This document shows, one piece after another, positions 44,569 to 57,792 of a stretch of DNA of 64,000 nt; position 1 is the first letter of the stretch, and the number at the start of each line of letters is the position of its first letter. The notes under the pieces are model-generated. The model was not told the origin of the DNA. It saw nothing but the letters and a program-made list of their open reading frames with translations, and searched no databases. A program made the position numbers and the translations under genes. Origin of the DNA: Aedes albopictus (taxonomy: Eukaryota; Arthropoda; Insecta; Diptera; Culicidae); contig NC_085138.1 of assembly GCF_035046485.1 (NCBI RefSeq), forward strand, positions 425,307,265-425,371,264. The letters run 5' to 3'.

Positions 44569-45076
44569 TAGAGATGGGCAAAACAGTTCTTTTAAGGGAA
44601 TCGTTCTCAATTGAACAGTTCTTTAGAAAGAACTAGTTCTCGTGAACCGTTCTATCGTTCAGTAGTTTTTATCTTTGTTTTGTAAATCTAATGTTGAGCT
44701 AACTAGTACTAAGGTACCTTACCAAAATGTTACAGACCTACTCTCGTCAAGTTTTTTTACAAGATATTTACAAAATTGGTGGAACATTTTAATGTTTGCA
44801 AATAATTTCTCAATCGCCGTTCTCGGACTAGCTGCCCGAGCTGTCATCGGAGAATTAATTTGCGAGATGGTTTGGTAGAGCATTGACAACATTCACTCTC
44901 TCAGAAAACAAACATCATCTTTGAAAAGTATTAATGAACGGTTCTGAGGGACAATCAGTTTTCTTGTTTTTGAGAGAACGGAGAACTATCGTTCTTTTCA
45001 AACGAACGACAGTTCATTCATTCATTCCAAAGAACTAGTTCTTTTGAACCGTTCGCGAACGGTTCGCCCATCTCTA
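44569..45076. mobile_element. hAT-type MITE, 508 bp, TAGAGATGGGC ends
   Basis: Termini TAGAGATGGGC and GCCCATCTCTA are perfect inverted repeats, with an exact 8-bp duplication, ATCAAAAT (44561-44568, 45077-45084). Subterminal GAACGGTTC, AGAACTAGTTCT and GTTCTTT words are dense at both ends, as is usual for hAT transposase binding regions. No transposase frame. Confidence 0.92.
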
Positions 45077-45084
45077 ATCAAAAT

Positions 45085-46269
45085 ACCAAATTTTTCATAA
45101 ATAAACAATCAACCTGATGAAGGATCAAGTTATTTAGTTATCCAAAATACTTTGCAGAAGACACATTCAGGTTCACAATCGTAACCAAGCAATTTGTAAT
45201 GGCGCTTATTTTACTCTATTTATTTTTATTTTATTTATTTTTATTTTTTCGATTTCTTTTATTTTCTGTCTCAAAACCAATTTCATGTACTCATTATTGG
45301 ATTTTATCAACTTTTCAGACAAGTAAAAAGTGTGTACCAATATTGCCCCACTTCACAGTAAATAATTGCTCTGTGAACGATTGGTCCGTAATTCGAGCTC
45401 GCCGAAGATTTGTGCTTATTCTCCAGCAGCAGCAGCAGCAGCAGCACAAACGGTTCTTCGATGCTCTGCCGCAAAATTTCAATTTCCAACACGGGTGTGG
45501 TTCATAAATCGACGATGGGAGCAAACCAGGGCATCATCGGAGGCGCGATCGTAAATATTGTCGGGAATTTTGCGGCATCGACACAAATTCCCAGCTCAAT
45601 AAGTCACAATTAGGATTGGAGCTGTAATTGCGTGTACCGCACTCATAGGTTCAATAATATCTGCAGCAGTAGCAGTAGCAGTAGCGGTACCTCCATTCAC
45701 AGATGCCGATTTTGTCAATTTCGAAATACACAGCTGCTGGCCATGGTAGATAGCTTAGCGCGTAGGAAATTCCAGGGTTGTTATCTGGTTGCCGGCACGC
45801 GCTAGTTAGGTTTAAGCAGATTAACATCCATCGGAGAGAAATTGAATTCCTAATCTGGTGGCTGTCGCCACACAGGTATTTGGTGTGTGCAATACTGTTC
45901 GATGGGAACACATTCCATATCGATAAGAGCATAGAAGTTGGTTAATAAATTTTGTGTCGGTTTGTTTGAAAAGCTTCGTAGATCATTATTCTAATATATT
46001 ACCCTAATTGGTGAGGATGGTGATTTACCGCAGCCGATTTGATAGAATTTGTCTAGAATCTACTCTTGACAATTATTTGACTGACTGATTATACTGCTTA
46101 GTTGACCGTCATTTGTTCGTTTGAAGCAGGCTTTGTCCCAGTGGGAACGTTATGCCAAGAAGAAGTGAAGAATAAGTACTACTAAGATGTATGGAATTTG
46201 CAATATTGATCATTTGAATGATGTATTTTTTAATTTTTTAAAAATGTTGGCATATATCATAGCATTTTT
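45085..46269. other. Mixed DNA with CAG run; no gene called
   Basis: A (CAG)8 run lies at 45425-45448 and a CAGTAG run at 45662-45687. The DNA around 45360-45950 is single-copy-looking and more GC-rich; short frames there are driven by the triplets. It may be regulatory or exonic DNA of an unseen gene. Confidence 0.35.
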
Positions 46270-47534
46270 ACCCTTCTTACACCCATAAGAAGGGTATAAA
46301 TACCGCTCGAAAAATCGACTTTCTATCCGAGGCCCGCAGGGCCAAGTCGCATATACCAATCAACTCAGCTCGACGAACTGAGCAAATGTCTGTGTGTGTA
46401 TGTATGTGTGTGTATGTATGTGTGTGTGTGCGTATGTTACAAAAAAAAAGTCACGCACGTTTCTCAGCCGTCTGACATCCGATTTGGATTCTCTTAGTTG
46501 CAAATGAAAGCTACAACATCCTAGTAAAACCCTATTGAATTTTATTACGATCCGACATTTGGTTACCGAGATATCTTTCAAAGGGTACTTTGAAGTAATA
46601 TAGGTAAGCTTTTTGAGAGATTTTTGACCAAGTGTATCATAATAAATATCTTGGCCATCTGTCAACCGATTTGAGTTCTCTTGGCAGCAAATGAAAGCTA
46701 CAACATCCTAGTAGAACCCTATTGAATTTTATTACGATCGGACATTTGGTTACCGAGATATCTTTCGAAGAGTACTTTTAAGTAACATAGGTAGGCTTTT
46801 TGAGAGATTTTTGACATTTAGCATATTGATGAATATCTCAGTCGTCTGTCAACCGATTTGAGTTCTCTTGGCACCAAATGAAAGCTACAAGCTAGTAGAT
46901 TGCCCAGAAATTTTATTTCGATTGGACATTTGGTTATTGAGATTTTATTCAAAGAGTACTTAGGAGTTATACAACTAAACTTTTTGAGATTTTTAACAAA
47001 GTTTATCATACTAAATATCTCAGCCGTGTGTCAATCGATTTGGGTTCTCTTGGCACCAAATGAAAGCTACAACATCCTAGTAGATTGCTCAGAAATTTTA
47101 TTAGGATTGGACATTTAGTTACAGAGATATCTTTCGAAGAGTACTTAGGATTTATTCAACTAAACTTTTTGAGATTTTTGACCAAGTGTATCATAATAAA
47201 TATCTCAACCGTCTGTCAACCGATTTTGGTTCTACTGGCACCAAATGAAAGCTATAACATCCTAGTAGAACTCTATACAATTTTATTAGGATTGGACATT
47301 TGGTTATCGAGATAGCTTTCAAAGAGTACTTGGGAGTAATACAGGTTAACCTTTTGAGAGATTTTTGACCAAGTGTATCATAATAAATATCTCAGCCGTC
47401 TGTCGATCGATTTGGGTTCTCTTAGCACAAAATGAAAGCTACAGTATCCTTGTAAAAGGCCCTGAAATTTTATTTCGATTGGACATTTGATTACTGAGAT
47501 ATCTTTCGAAGAGTATTTCAATAAATTCCTTTTT
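46270..47534 (+). repeat. Composite tandem array 1 (head hairpin + 6 units of ~184 bp)
   Basis: The head has hairpin ACCCTTCTTAC..ATAAGAAGGGT (46270-46296), GAGGCCCGCAGGGCC, the CTCAG..CTGAG hairpin and a TG-rich run. Six units follow, starting near 46474, 46655, 46838, 47022, 47206 and 47392, spaced 181-186 bp. Each reads CAGCCGTCTGTCAACCGATT, then AATGAAAGCTACAACATCCT, GGACATTTGGTTACCGAGAT and AAACTTTTTGAGATTTTTGAC. The last unit is cut and ends TTTCAATAAATTCC. Confidence 0.92.
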
Positions 47535-48698
<1,164 letters not shown>

Positions 48699-48795
48699 TT
48701 ATTATTATATTCGCTTGTTATCTTGCATTAGATTTTGACCAGTCTAAGGTAAATTATTTTTCAATAAATAATGCTGATCTCATATAAAGTTGTAT

Positions 48796-48853
48796 CGGAG
48801 GCGAATGACTTTTTGTTAAAACCTCTTTAATAAATAAATAAATAATAATAATA
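48796..48853 (+). mobile_element. 58-bp structured micro-retroposon, (TAAA)n/(TAA)n tail
   Basis: It is flanked by an imperfect ATATAAAGTTGTAT / ATATAAACTGTAT duplication (48782-48795, 48854-48866). The outer stem GAGG (48798-48801) pairs with CCTC (48822-48825); CGAATGA and a weak T4/A4 hairpin lie between. TTTAATAAA and a TAAATAAATAATAA tail follow. It has the same order of parts as the 11008, 19741 and 41690 insertions. Confidence 0.7.
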
Positions 48854-49018
48854 ATATAAACTGTATACTAGCAGGTTATTGTTTTCAATAAAATTATAAA
48901 TAACAAATTACAAATAAACAGGAATTCTTTGAAAACTAACAATATGTTAAACGAAAGCTCTGAATTTATATATTGTGGGTAAGTGCAAGAACCGGACATC
49001 CAAAATAACCAGCTAATT

Positions 49019-49077
49019 TTTTTTTTTTTTCCTGTATTAACGAGATTTTTAGCCCTAGGCTAGTTCATCTCGGGATT
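49019..49077 (-). mobile_element. 59-bp 5'-truncated SINE tail with poly(A)
   Basis: An exact 10-bp duplication, CCAGCTAATT, lies at 49009-49018 and 49078-49087. Read on minus it holds CGAGAT...ATCTCG as outer stem (49067-49072 with 49041-49046) around the inner hairpin TAGCC-TAG-GGCTA, then GTTAATACAGG and poly(A). The CCCGAGATGAACTAGCCTAG start matches the end of the SINE at 20325-20470. The fold equals that of the micro-retroposons. Confidence 0.85.
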
Positions 49078-49087
49078 CCAGCTAATT

Positions 49088-50660
49088 CCAAAACTGATTA
49101 ACATAGTAGATATATCATTTATGTCCTTTCTGCCAAGCTTTTTACACCATAACCATGAATACCAAGTACTTCAGAGCTAATTTATTCGACTGATTAAGAG
49201 ATATTAGACAAAGTGTATCTCGCTGATTTTCTTATCAATTTGTTAATCGATTCAAGATCTTTTGGCAGTTAACAAAAGATACAATATTCCAGAATACGTA
49301 AGCTATTTTTTAACAATTCATAAAAGATTCTAGAAGGTGTCTGGCATTTCTGGTAGTTTAGTCCATGGTCCATGATGCTATTTTGGAAACCAATCCACTA
49401 GATGCCAAATCCACAATATTTTCTAGAACTTTTTGTCAGTCACACAAAATACATTTGTTAAATACAAATAATACAACAACAGTTTTAATAAGTGTAAGAA
49501 GGGTTCTGTTCACCATAGGTGGATTAAATCGGGTTTTTAGACTTACTATTAGCTCTTAAATCAACTACTACAATTTTGGCTAGGAGTAGGTTAAACATTT
49601 CCCGAGCATTGAAAGATCCCCAGAATCGATTTTCAAGAATTTTTCATCTGCCGAGTAGAAATGACCCATAAATCACCGCCGTCGGCTTACCTTTCGATCC
49701 AAAAAAAGCTCGTCGGTGTATCATGCTCCCCTTCATAAAGATTGCAACTCCACCCACTGAAGTGACCTTGCCAAACCCCAAACTCATCCGACTTCGACAG
49801 ACAGGCACAAACAACGCTGATTAATTTGAAAAGTTTTATTGACTTTTTGGGTTGCCCTGCGGATCCGAACCGATACGATCTGCTCGGCTCCAACCCAAAA
49901 CCGACCATAAACTGATTCAACTTCTGCAACGAGACCAGCTGGCGTCACCGTAGGTATCTACCGACCCAAATCCACCGGACCATCATCATCATTGGATGCA
50001 TACACGACGAAGCAGTCAACCAACCCAACCCACCCACCATAGCACATCACATCAAAGCCCTAATGCAAAAAGACCCACTTCACCAAGCACACTGTGCTGG
50101 ATGATGGCACCATCTGCATTAAGTTGATTACTTCCATTCATTGCTGCTATGTGTGCTCTCTAACCTTGACCGCAAGCATCGAAATCTCTGCTCCACCCAA
50201 CTCAACAAGCATGGCTTATGACGTCGGTCCACAATCAAAACCTAATGGTCTCCGATTTACTAATTTGTGTTTGTTTGGAGAATTAATTGAAACCAATAAT
50301 AAGCGCTCGCATCGCCCTCCTCCAGCCATCAAGCTCCTTTTCCTTACACTTAGTTAAACAAAACAGCAGTCTCCGTTCCCACAAAGCTCTTGTCGTGTTT
50401 TTCCTCAAACTACCCCGTCTCTCTTCCTGCGTAAGGCACACTCGCTCGTACTCTGATAAATTATGAACGCTTGAGTTGAAAATTTGGATAATTTATCGCC
50501 GTTCGCTTCGGGGGCCCTAGAACAGTCGTAGTCGTCGCCGTCGTCGTCATCTTTTGCTTGCTTTCTTGATGATACGGATTCGGTTTAGAGTGACCATAGA
50601 TATGAGATATCTGTTTTTCTTTGGATGTGATAGTCGAACGTTATGTCCTGTCTGAAGGAA
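49088..50660. other. Largely single-copy-looking DNA, no gene called
   Basis: 49690-50600 is more GC-rich and repeat-free, with a CCAACCCACCCACC patch and CGTCGCCGTCGTCGTCATC near 50531. Short frames on both strands have no family resemblance. It could be promoter or noncoding exon DNA. Confidence 0.35.
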
Positions 50661-51720
50661 ACAATAATGAAATTAACTGGTGAACTCGATTCATTTTATT
50701 TTGTTTATTTATTTTTTTAATTTAATTTCATTTTATTTGTGTTTTTTTTATATTTTTTATTTTGTTATGTTTAGTTTTACTATATTCAGATTTAATTTTA
50801 CTTTACTAAACCTTTTCTGTATTTTTTGTGTGCTTCTTTCACGTGCTAAGAAAGAAGATATCAGAAGAACTGACGTTTATTTGATATTTCCTTCAAGGAA
50901 TTTCCATTAAAGGTTGTTCCAGAAATCCCAAGAATGCAAAGATTTTTCCTGCATTTCTTCCGTTATTTCTCCAAAGCTTGAGATCGGAAGTTTCTCTTCC
51001 AGAAGCTCTACCAGCGATTCAGCCAAATATCCTGCCCGGATACTACATGAGAACTATTTCAATAATTCTTCGGTTTGTGATTTATTCACGAATTGCTGCA
51101 ACAAGGTACACAAGGATAGTTTCCAGAATTCGTCAAGATTCCTGAAAAAGTTTCAAAAACTCGACAAAAATAAAAAAAAAATCGAAAAGCCATAACTTTT
51201 GAAAAAAAAAGCATAATTTTGAATTTTTATAAAAAAAAACAAAATATTTTTCTTCCTTTTTTTGTTTGAAAGATTATGAAGAGTTGTTTTAAGGAAACAC
51301 ATGCTGAAAGGGCCAAATTGTGTTAAGGTTTAATAAATATGTATATTAATTATTTTTTCTTTTTTTTCATGGTCTGTTTTAATGTTTTCATCAGAAAATT
51401 ATGAAACATTTGGCGAAACATATCCTTTTCGGGATGGAACGCAAAAAAGTGAAATTTCCACACAAATGGCTCAACTTTGGCTCTCCAGAACTTTAAGATT
51501 TCCCAACAAAATAATAATTGTTGTTCCTCATTTAGAAGAACTGCTCTTTATCTTTCGATGTCTAGCTTTGACTACCTAGATTAATCGGAAATTAAAAATA
51601 TGCGACAGATAAAACTTTTTCATGTTTTACGGATTTTCTCCAATTTTTTGTTTATCTTGTTGTGGTAAATCTCACATGAAATGTAAACAAAAGTTTGTTT
51701 GCACACATACAATTATACAT
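50661..51720. other. T-rich and AT-rich noncoding DNA
   Basis: A T-rich low-complexity stretch (50680-50830) gives one spurious hydrophobic frame. 50890-51150 has weak 12-bp repeat words. No gene is seen. Confidence 0.4.
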
Positions 51721-51723
51721 AAC

Positions 51724-52905
51724 TAGCTGTGCCCGGCAAACTTTGTCTTGCCTACTGCGTTTTTTGACGTTTCAAGTCCCTATCCAAGCGCCCAAGTCCC
51801 CGTTCAAAATGTATGAAAACCCGATTTTCAAAAACTTTCAATTTTCCCATGTTTTAGGCCTCATAAACCTTACTTGGGTGAAAACTAACAGAACAAAACT
51901 TAGACGACCCAAATCGGACCACCCGTTCGCAAGTTATGCGCGGTCCCACGTATGCCACTGCATTTATATACAGGGGATGGCCAAAATGTTTGGGATAGGC
52001 AATTTTTTTTCTCTCACAAAAAAGTTCAACATGCTATAACTTTTCACAGAGCGCACCAAAAAATCTCAAATTTTGACTGTTTGTCAACCTATTATATGTG
52101 CATCATTGGTACAAATTTGGGCTCGATTGTTTAATCTTTCGCAAAGTTAGAACTGTTCGGGTAAAACACTATTTTTCAGACAACTAATTTTTGAGCTGTC
52201 ATATCTCGGAAACCAGTGAACCGAATTGAATGAAATTTTAAACCTACACTAACAATATACAAATGCTTCACAGACAATTAAAACATAGGTACTTTTTAAA
52301 CGCTGAAAAAAGTTATCATGGATAGACACTTTTTGGATTTTTCTCGAAAAAATGTAATTTTTTCACATCAAAGTCAATAAATTTTAGTGTTGATATCCAA
52401 AGATTTTCCCCTTCTGTTCTCAAATTATCTCTAATCAGATATATAAGAGCCTATTTAGATTGAAGGAAGAACACATTTAATAATTTTTGTGGGGTATTGT
52501 AAATTTGACTTATTTTCCTCTATATGGGTAAAAATTTCAACCAGGTATAACTTAATTCGCCGTGAGAAAATATTACATTTTATAACGTCGTATTAAGTAT
52601 CAATATATGGTTGATAAACGTTTAAAAATTCATTTATTTCGGTTCACTGGTTTCCGAGATATGGCAGTTCAAAAATTATTTGTTTAAAAAATAGTGTTTT
52701 ACCCGAACGATTCTAACTTCGCGAAATATCAATCAATCGAGCCCAAATTTGTACCAATGATGCACATATAACAGGTTGACAAACAGTCAAAATTTGAGAT
52801 TTTTTGATGTGCTCTATGAAAAGTTACAGCATTTTGAATTTTTTTGTGGAAGAAAAAAAATTGCCTATCCCAAACATTTTGGCCATCCCCTGTATATATA
52901 TAGAT
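51724..52905. mobile_element. CTAGCTGTGCCCGGCAAAC repeat, split by a TIR element
   Basis: It begins CTAGCTGTGCCCGGCAAACT and, after the 51971-52892 insertion, ends TATATATATAGATT. Sequences with this head and tail are dispersed in many insects as TE termini (from memory; class uncertain, possibly RTE-like). The inserted TA element used a TA in its AT-rich tail. Confidence 0.4.
51971..52892. mobile_element. TA-flanked TIR element, 922 bp (GGATGGCCAAAATGTTTGGG family)
   Basis: Ends CAGGGGATGGCCAAAATGTT and its inverted copy, with TA at 51969-51970 and 52893-52894. The arms are long: CTCACAAAAAAGTTCAACATG and TTTGACTGTTTGTCAACCT appear near both ends in opposite orientation. It is a longer relative of 22221-22521. 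No transposase frame. Confidence 0.85.
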
Positions 52906-54231
52906 TGGTCAATTTTTAATACAGTTTATATACGTAAAACAGAGACTAAAAAAATGAAAAAAAAAGCAAAACTGTTACTGTTCAAAAGCACAATTATGCT
53001 GGTTCATCACTAAAGGGATGTAAAAAATCAAAGCTGCATTTTTTTTTTAATTCTTGGGATATGATTATTTAAAATACATAAATACATAATTAGACCACTC
53101 TATCTATTACAGAAATTGTTTGCGCGATTGGTGAGCAGTCTTAAGCTATATTTAAGGTAATATATAGCAACATGTGGTGAATGTTTACACCGTACAAAAG
53201 ATGTATTGTTTATTTTAATACTCAAATGAAACTTAAGCTCAGTTACCTTAAAATAAGTTATTTATAGAATTTGAAGACAAAATCGTGGATTTCGGTATAA
53301 AAAAACACCCATCTGCCAAGCGGAAAAACATGAAGTGAGAATTCTGGCAATTTCTTAAATTTCCATTACAGCAACTGCACCGTCTCCAAAGGTTTTATGC
53401 GCATCCTTATGTGCTCTGCAGGAAGTTCATCGATGATTTCCTTTTATTAATCTTTATAGATTATTCAGAAATTGTTCCATTGTTTAAGAAATATTTGTTC
53501 AACCCTCTTGCACTCTTCAAAGTTAGGTTCAGTACAGTAGTTTTCACAAAAACTCAGACTCCGACAGAAATTCCTTCAACGATTCTTCTAAGAAGCCTTC
53601 TGAGATTCCCTACCAAAAAAAACTCCCTTAGGAGTTTCCCAAGAAAATAAAAATAACAAGCAGTTTTGCGAACATTTTTCCAGATTCGTCAGGGCCTCCT
53701 CCAGCTCCTGGAATGCCATGTTGGTTACTTATCTGGGTTGGTATCTCATGCGACAAACCCTTGGACAAACCTAAATAATTTGGAGAGGTTAGTGAATTAT
53801 ATTTATTTTTTCTCAACTTTGTATGCAGTTTTGTAAGATAATTTAATTGACATGTTGATCACTTTTATTTTAGAAATTTACAAAATTTTCTCAACAGAGG
53901 AGCAGGAATTTCACGAATTCCGCGATTTTATCAATTGGTTTTTCTACAAATTTTAAAATTCTTCCACTTTTAAAATATAATGAAAATTTTAAAAATCACC
54001 TGTTATAATTTTAATTATTCTGAATAGCCTGTTTTTCACCAGGCTTTTCCCGTGTTTTTTTTTTAATCTCTCCGGGAAATCCTGCTGTGGTTGCAGAAAA
54101 TCCAAGCGAATATGTAAATACTTCTACACGGAAGTTCAGCTCCAGACGACACGTATTTATTTTTATTTTATTTTTAGTTTTTGTTTTCGTCACAATTAGA
54201 ATGTTTTGGCTGTTAAAACCATTTCACATAT
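52906..54231. other. AT-rich intergenic DNA
   Basis: Weak 12-bp repeat words at 53560-53650; otherwise nothing recognisable. Confidence 0.35.
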
Positions 54232-54235
54232 TTAA

Positions 54236-54352
54236 CCCATCACGACGCGCGCCGTTGTAAAAACTACAACACTACCAAAAAAAACCTCGCTCATCGTATA
54301 CAGCGCGCGTGCAGTTCAGTTTAAGTATCAAACAGGCGCGCGTCCTGAGAGG
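54236..54352. mobile_element. TTAA-flanked MITE, 117 bp, GCGCGC-rich
   Basis: TTAA (54232-54235, 54353-54356) flanks termini CCCATCACGACGCGCGCC and, inverted, CCTCTCAGGACGCGCGCC (15 of 18 match). A TTAA duplication with CC(C)-type ends is the piggyBac signature. The inner hairpin GTTGTAAAAACTACAAC is seen. The high CpG content contrasts with the AT-rich flanks. Confidence 0.72.
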
Positions 54353-54356
54353 TTAA

Positions 54357-54876
54357 AAATGGTTTTTATTTACATTTAAAACAATTATTATTCTTATATT
54401 TTTACTAAAATTATGAAAAATCGGTAGTTTAGTTTGAACATTCTCAAAATCATAGTTACCTATAACCAAATATTTTCAGAACTTTATCACAATCAAATAA
54501 TTAAATAATTCGGTGAACAAGAATATCCTCCTGGAGGGTTACATGGAGCAATATTTTCGGCGTCGATCGATATACTTCATTTTTATTTATTTTTTTATTT
54601 AAATATAAATTGAATCTTCAAAATTTTTGACTCGATAAATTCCAACTTGCACAATAGCGGTTTCTAGATAATCAGAACAAACAGTTTATCAAACAATTGG
54701 GTTTTAAAATTTAGAAAAATATATTAATTCGACGGTTCGACGAATCGCTCCCATACAAACTTCAAACAGATTTTTAAATAGGTCCCCGGGCATCAAAATT
54801 CATGAAAATTTGGATTTCGGCTCAGATTGGCATGCAGATTCAGAATGTGGAATTATCTCAACACCCCTAAGGAAGC
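54357..54876. other. AT-rich intergenic DNA
   Basis: No gene or paired termini. Confidence 0.35.
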
Positions 54877-56210
54877 CAATTGTCCGTACAGCGATTATTT
54901 CGACAAAATCATTTTTCATTCAAATGTTCATAACTTTTTTACACGTTAATCAAAAGCGCTGAAATGTGGACTAATAATAAACTATATACTAAAGCAACAT
55001 TGGTGAAATTTGGAGCAGGATCGAATAAGTTTTGTAAGAGTTATCGAACTTTTAGTAAAACTTGGCCGTTTATTATACAAAATCTCAAAACTCTATATCC
55101 CGAGCAGGAAAAAATAGCTGAAGAATAACAAACTCAGGTATGGAAAACCCAATACCTACAACCCGAATGAGTTATTAATTAGCCCTGCATAAGAGGTAAA
55201 ACACCTCAAATAATAATTGGAGTGTATTCTGTGCATAACTAGTGAATAATGACATCAGGTATTGCAATACCTAAATAATAATCGGCGATTTTTCTATACA
55301 AATAGCATTTTTCCATAATTGAATAATACCTCAAGCAGTCCTCAACATCAAACCAATAACTCGTTGAGGTATTTTATCAATACCTACAAAATACCAAAGT
55401 AAGTTATTTTCAATACCTGGGTAACCGACCAATACCTTGTCTTGGTATGATACCTGACTTTGGTATGCTGCAGTTATGTGTCAGTTATTCGTTCCTGCTC
55501 GGGATCTCAAGGAGTACTGGATCAAATACTATTAAACTTTTTTAAGAGGAAACTTACACTTGAAAGTTTAATGTGGAATTTTGTTTGTCTTAATTTTTTC
55601 ACTACAAAATAAATGAAAAATCTGCTTATATAGTTAACGATTTTTATGGATTAATTTTATTTCGCCACATATAATCTGCCAAACGATTTCCAGTTTTAAA
55701 AGCACATTTATTTTACTAAAAATGCACAAGACCTATTCTGCAAATGCAGTTTAGTAGGTCCTGTATAAAAATATAATAAACAAAGTTTAAAGAAGTTGAA
55801 AACATTTGGCACTTTTGTTGACCAAAATATGGAAGAATTTCAAATGATACTCTGATCACACACAGATTTCCTCATATTTTGGTGATGAATATAACACTCC
55901 AAACGAAGTTGCATATGAAAGCTTCAAGAATAAGCCTTATCACAGAAAAATTGAAAATGTTTGATCCAGAACATATTGAGATGATGTTTTATTTTTTTTT
56001 TATCAAAATCCGTCCATGTTTTTTTAAAGTTCTTTAACTTTTTGAACTTTTATCTGATTTTTATCAAAATATCAGAAAATTACCTCTAATATATTGGTAA
56101 TTTACGGTGAAAATTTTAGCGGATTTAATTCACATAATCAAAGTTGTAGGCAATTGAATGAAACAAAAATATTACGAAAAATCGTTGTACGGACACATTT
56201 TTGATACACT
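54877..56210. mobile_element. Second long-arm TA element, left-truncated, with nested MITE
   Basis: CAATTGTCCGTACAGC, ATTCAAATGTTCATAACTTT and GAGCAGGATCGAATAAG match the 40648 element in order, and the right end TGATACACTG with TA (56211-56212) is intact. The first about 13 bp of the left terminus are lost. A 405-bp MITE at 55099-55503 is inserted where the 40648 copy reads TATATCTCAA. Confidence 0.82.
55099..55503. mobile_element. Nested MITE, 405 bp, CCCGAGCAGGAA ends, AT duplication
   Basis: Termini CCCGAGCAGGAA and TTCCTGCTCGGG. The empty-site sequence (TATATCTCAA) in the sister element at 40648 shows that AT (55097-55098, 55504-55505) was duplicated. The interior repeats AATACCT and CAGGTAT words in both orientations. 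No ORF. 2-bp AT duplications are known for ISL2EU-type elements; that assignment is inference. Confidence 0.82.
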
Positions 56211-57060
56211 GTAAGAATTGTATTTAAAATTAAAAAAAAAATAATTGGAAATCAACAAAATAACAAAATAAGAACAGCAAAATATGTTAAAAAGGTGTGT
56301 TTTTAAGATGACGTAAAATTATAAACAAATCAAAATAAAAAAAATGGGTATGAGAGGTTTGGGCCAAACAGAAACGATGTGGTTATTGAAACCATTATAA
56401 AATCAAAATAAAGGCACGAAAGTTACATGACGCTTTTCAATGGAGTGAACTTGGAACTGTTACTTTTCTCAAGTATTTCTTAAGGTTTTTTAATTAGCAG
56501 CTCAAAGAATCCCTCTGGGAATTACTGCATAAGTTAACCCCACAACTCCTGAAGTGATTTCATTTTGAACACTTCCGGGTATTGTCACACATAGTACAAG
56601 TTTTATACATAGTACAAGAAGTTGTTAAAAAAATCCCTTTAGGGATCCTTCCAGGGATTACTTCGGAAATTTCTCTAGGAATTCTTTTATGGATTTTCAA
56701 ATATTTTCAAGCCATTCCTCTAGGGATTGCTTCAAGAACTGTTGAGAAATACATGGATTTTCTTAAAAAATTTCCACGGATTTTCATAAATGTTTATCCT
56801 GTCTCCGAAACGTCCTGCAGATTTATCCATTTATCCAGGAATAGCAAACTGGTAAAATTATTGAAAACTGAATGTTTGATCCAGGGATTACTTGAGAAAC
56901 ATTCATATCGCGTCCAAGAAATAACCAAAGCGACGACACCAATTATGCAGCCTGCAGAAATTCCTGTTTCAAAATATTTCTTAAAATTTTTCTCCAAGAA
57001 TTTCATCAGAAAATTTCCCTTGTAATTTATCTAGAGATTTCTGCAGGAATAAATCTTTTA
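56211..57060 (+). repeat. AT-rich DNA then diverged 12-bp repeat (56480-57060)
   Basis: From 56500 GGGAATTACTGC, GGGATCCTTCCAGGGATTAC, TTTCTCTAGGAATTC are repeat-family words. The 147-codon frame 56582-57025 overlaps them and is not convincing. Confidence 0.5.
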
Positions 57061-57792
57061 TTCTTCAGAGATTTTACCAAAAACTCTAGTAGGCAATCTT
57101 TAACAAACGAAACTGTCCAAAATTCGAGAGCAAAATCTTGAGGAAAGTGCTCTTCCCATCTGATAAATGGCGCAACAACTTGGGACTCCCTCTACAAACT
57201 CTTCAAGAGAGGCTTCAAGTGGTCTCATGCAGAAATGTTTATGAAAGCATTATCTACCTTCAGAGCCGTAGCGTGGTCCCATGATGCCCCACGACCATTG
57301 GATATTGCTAATTTGTAGGGACGACACAAGTTTTCACAATCCAAAAGAGTGGACATATCCACTGAAAAGGCAAGAAAGCTTTTGCGGGTTTTATCGTTTT
57401 TTTTTGTCTTTTTTCGGCATTTTTGGGATATTTCGGCTTGAAAACCAATGTCACCCCCAGTTAATTTGCAATAATTTGTTGTTATTTATTTTTTTTAAAG
57501 TTTCCTTAAAAGTTGGTTCTTGGTGTTCCGAAGAATAAAGTTTCCCCGTTATTTTTTTTATTTTCTTAGTGTTTTTCATTTGTGTATTTCTTTAGGAATT
57601 TCAATGGAAGCCGTCCAAAAATGTTCGGTAAATCATTTCTTTAATACGAGTGTGAGGACTGTAGAAGAAGTCGGGAGTTATTTCAGCAAGAATTACCAAT
57701 GGAATTCATGGAATATTTTTTGCAGAAATTCTTGAAGGAGAACAGAATGTCTGAATGAATTATGGAATAATGCCTGTAAGAATTTTTGGACT
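57061..57792. other. Intergenic DNA, no gene seen
   Basis: Mixed AT-rich sequence with T-runs; 12-bp repeat remnants at 57590-57740. Confidence 0.35.

Noticed and set aside
56582..57025. 147-codon frame as a gene
   Set aside because: Its first third is 12-bp repeat sequence and the rest has no family resemblance.
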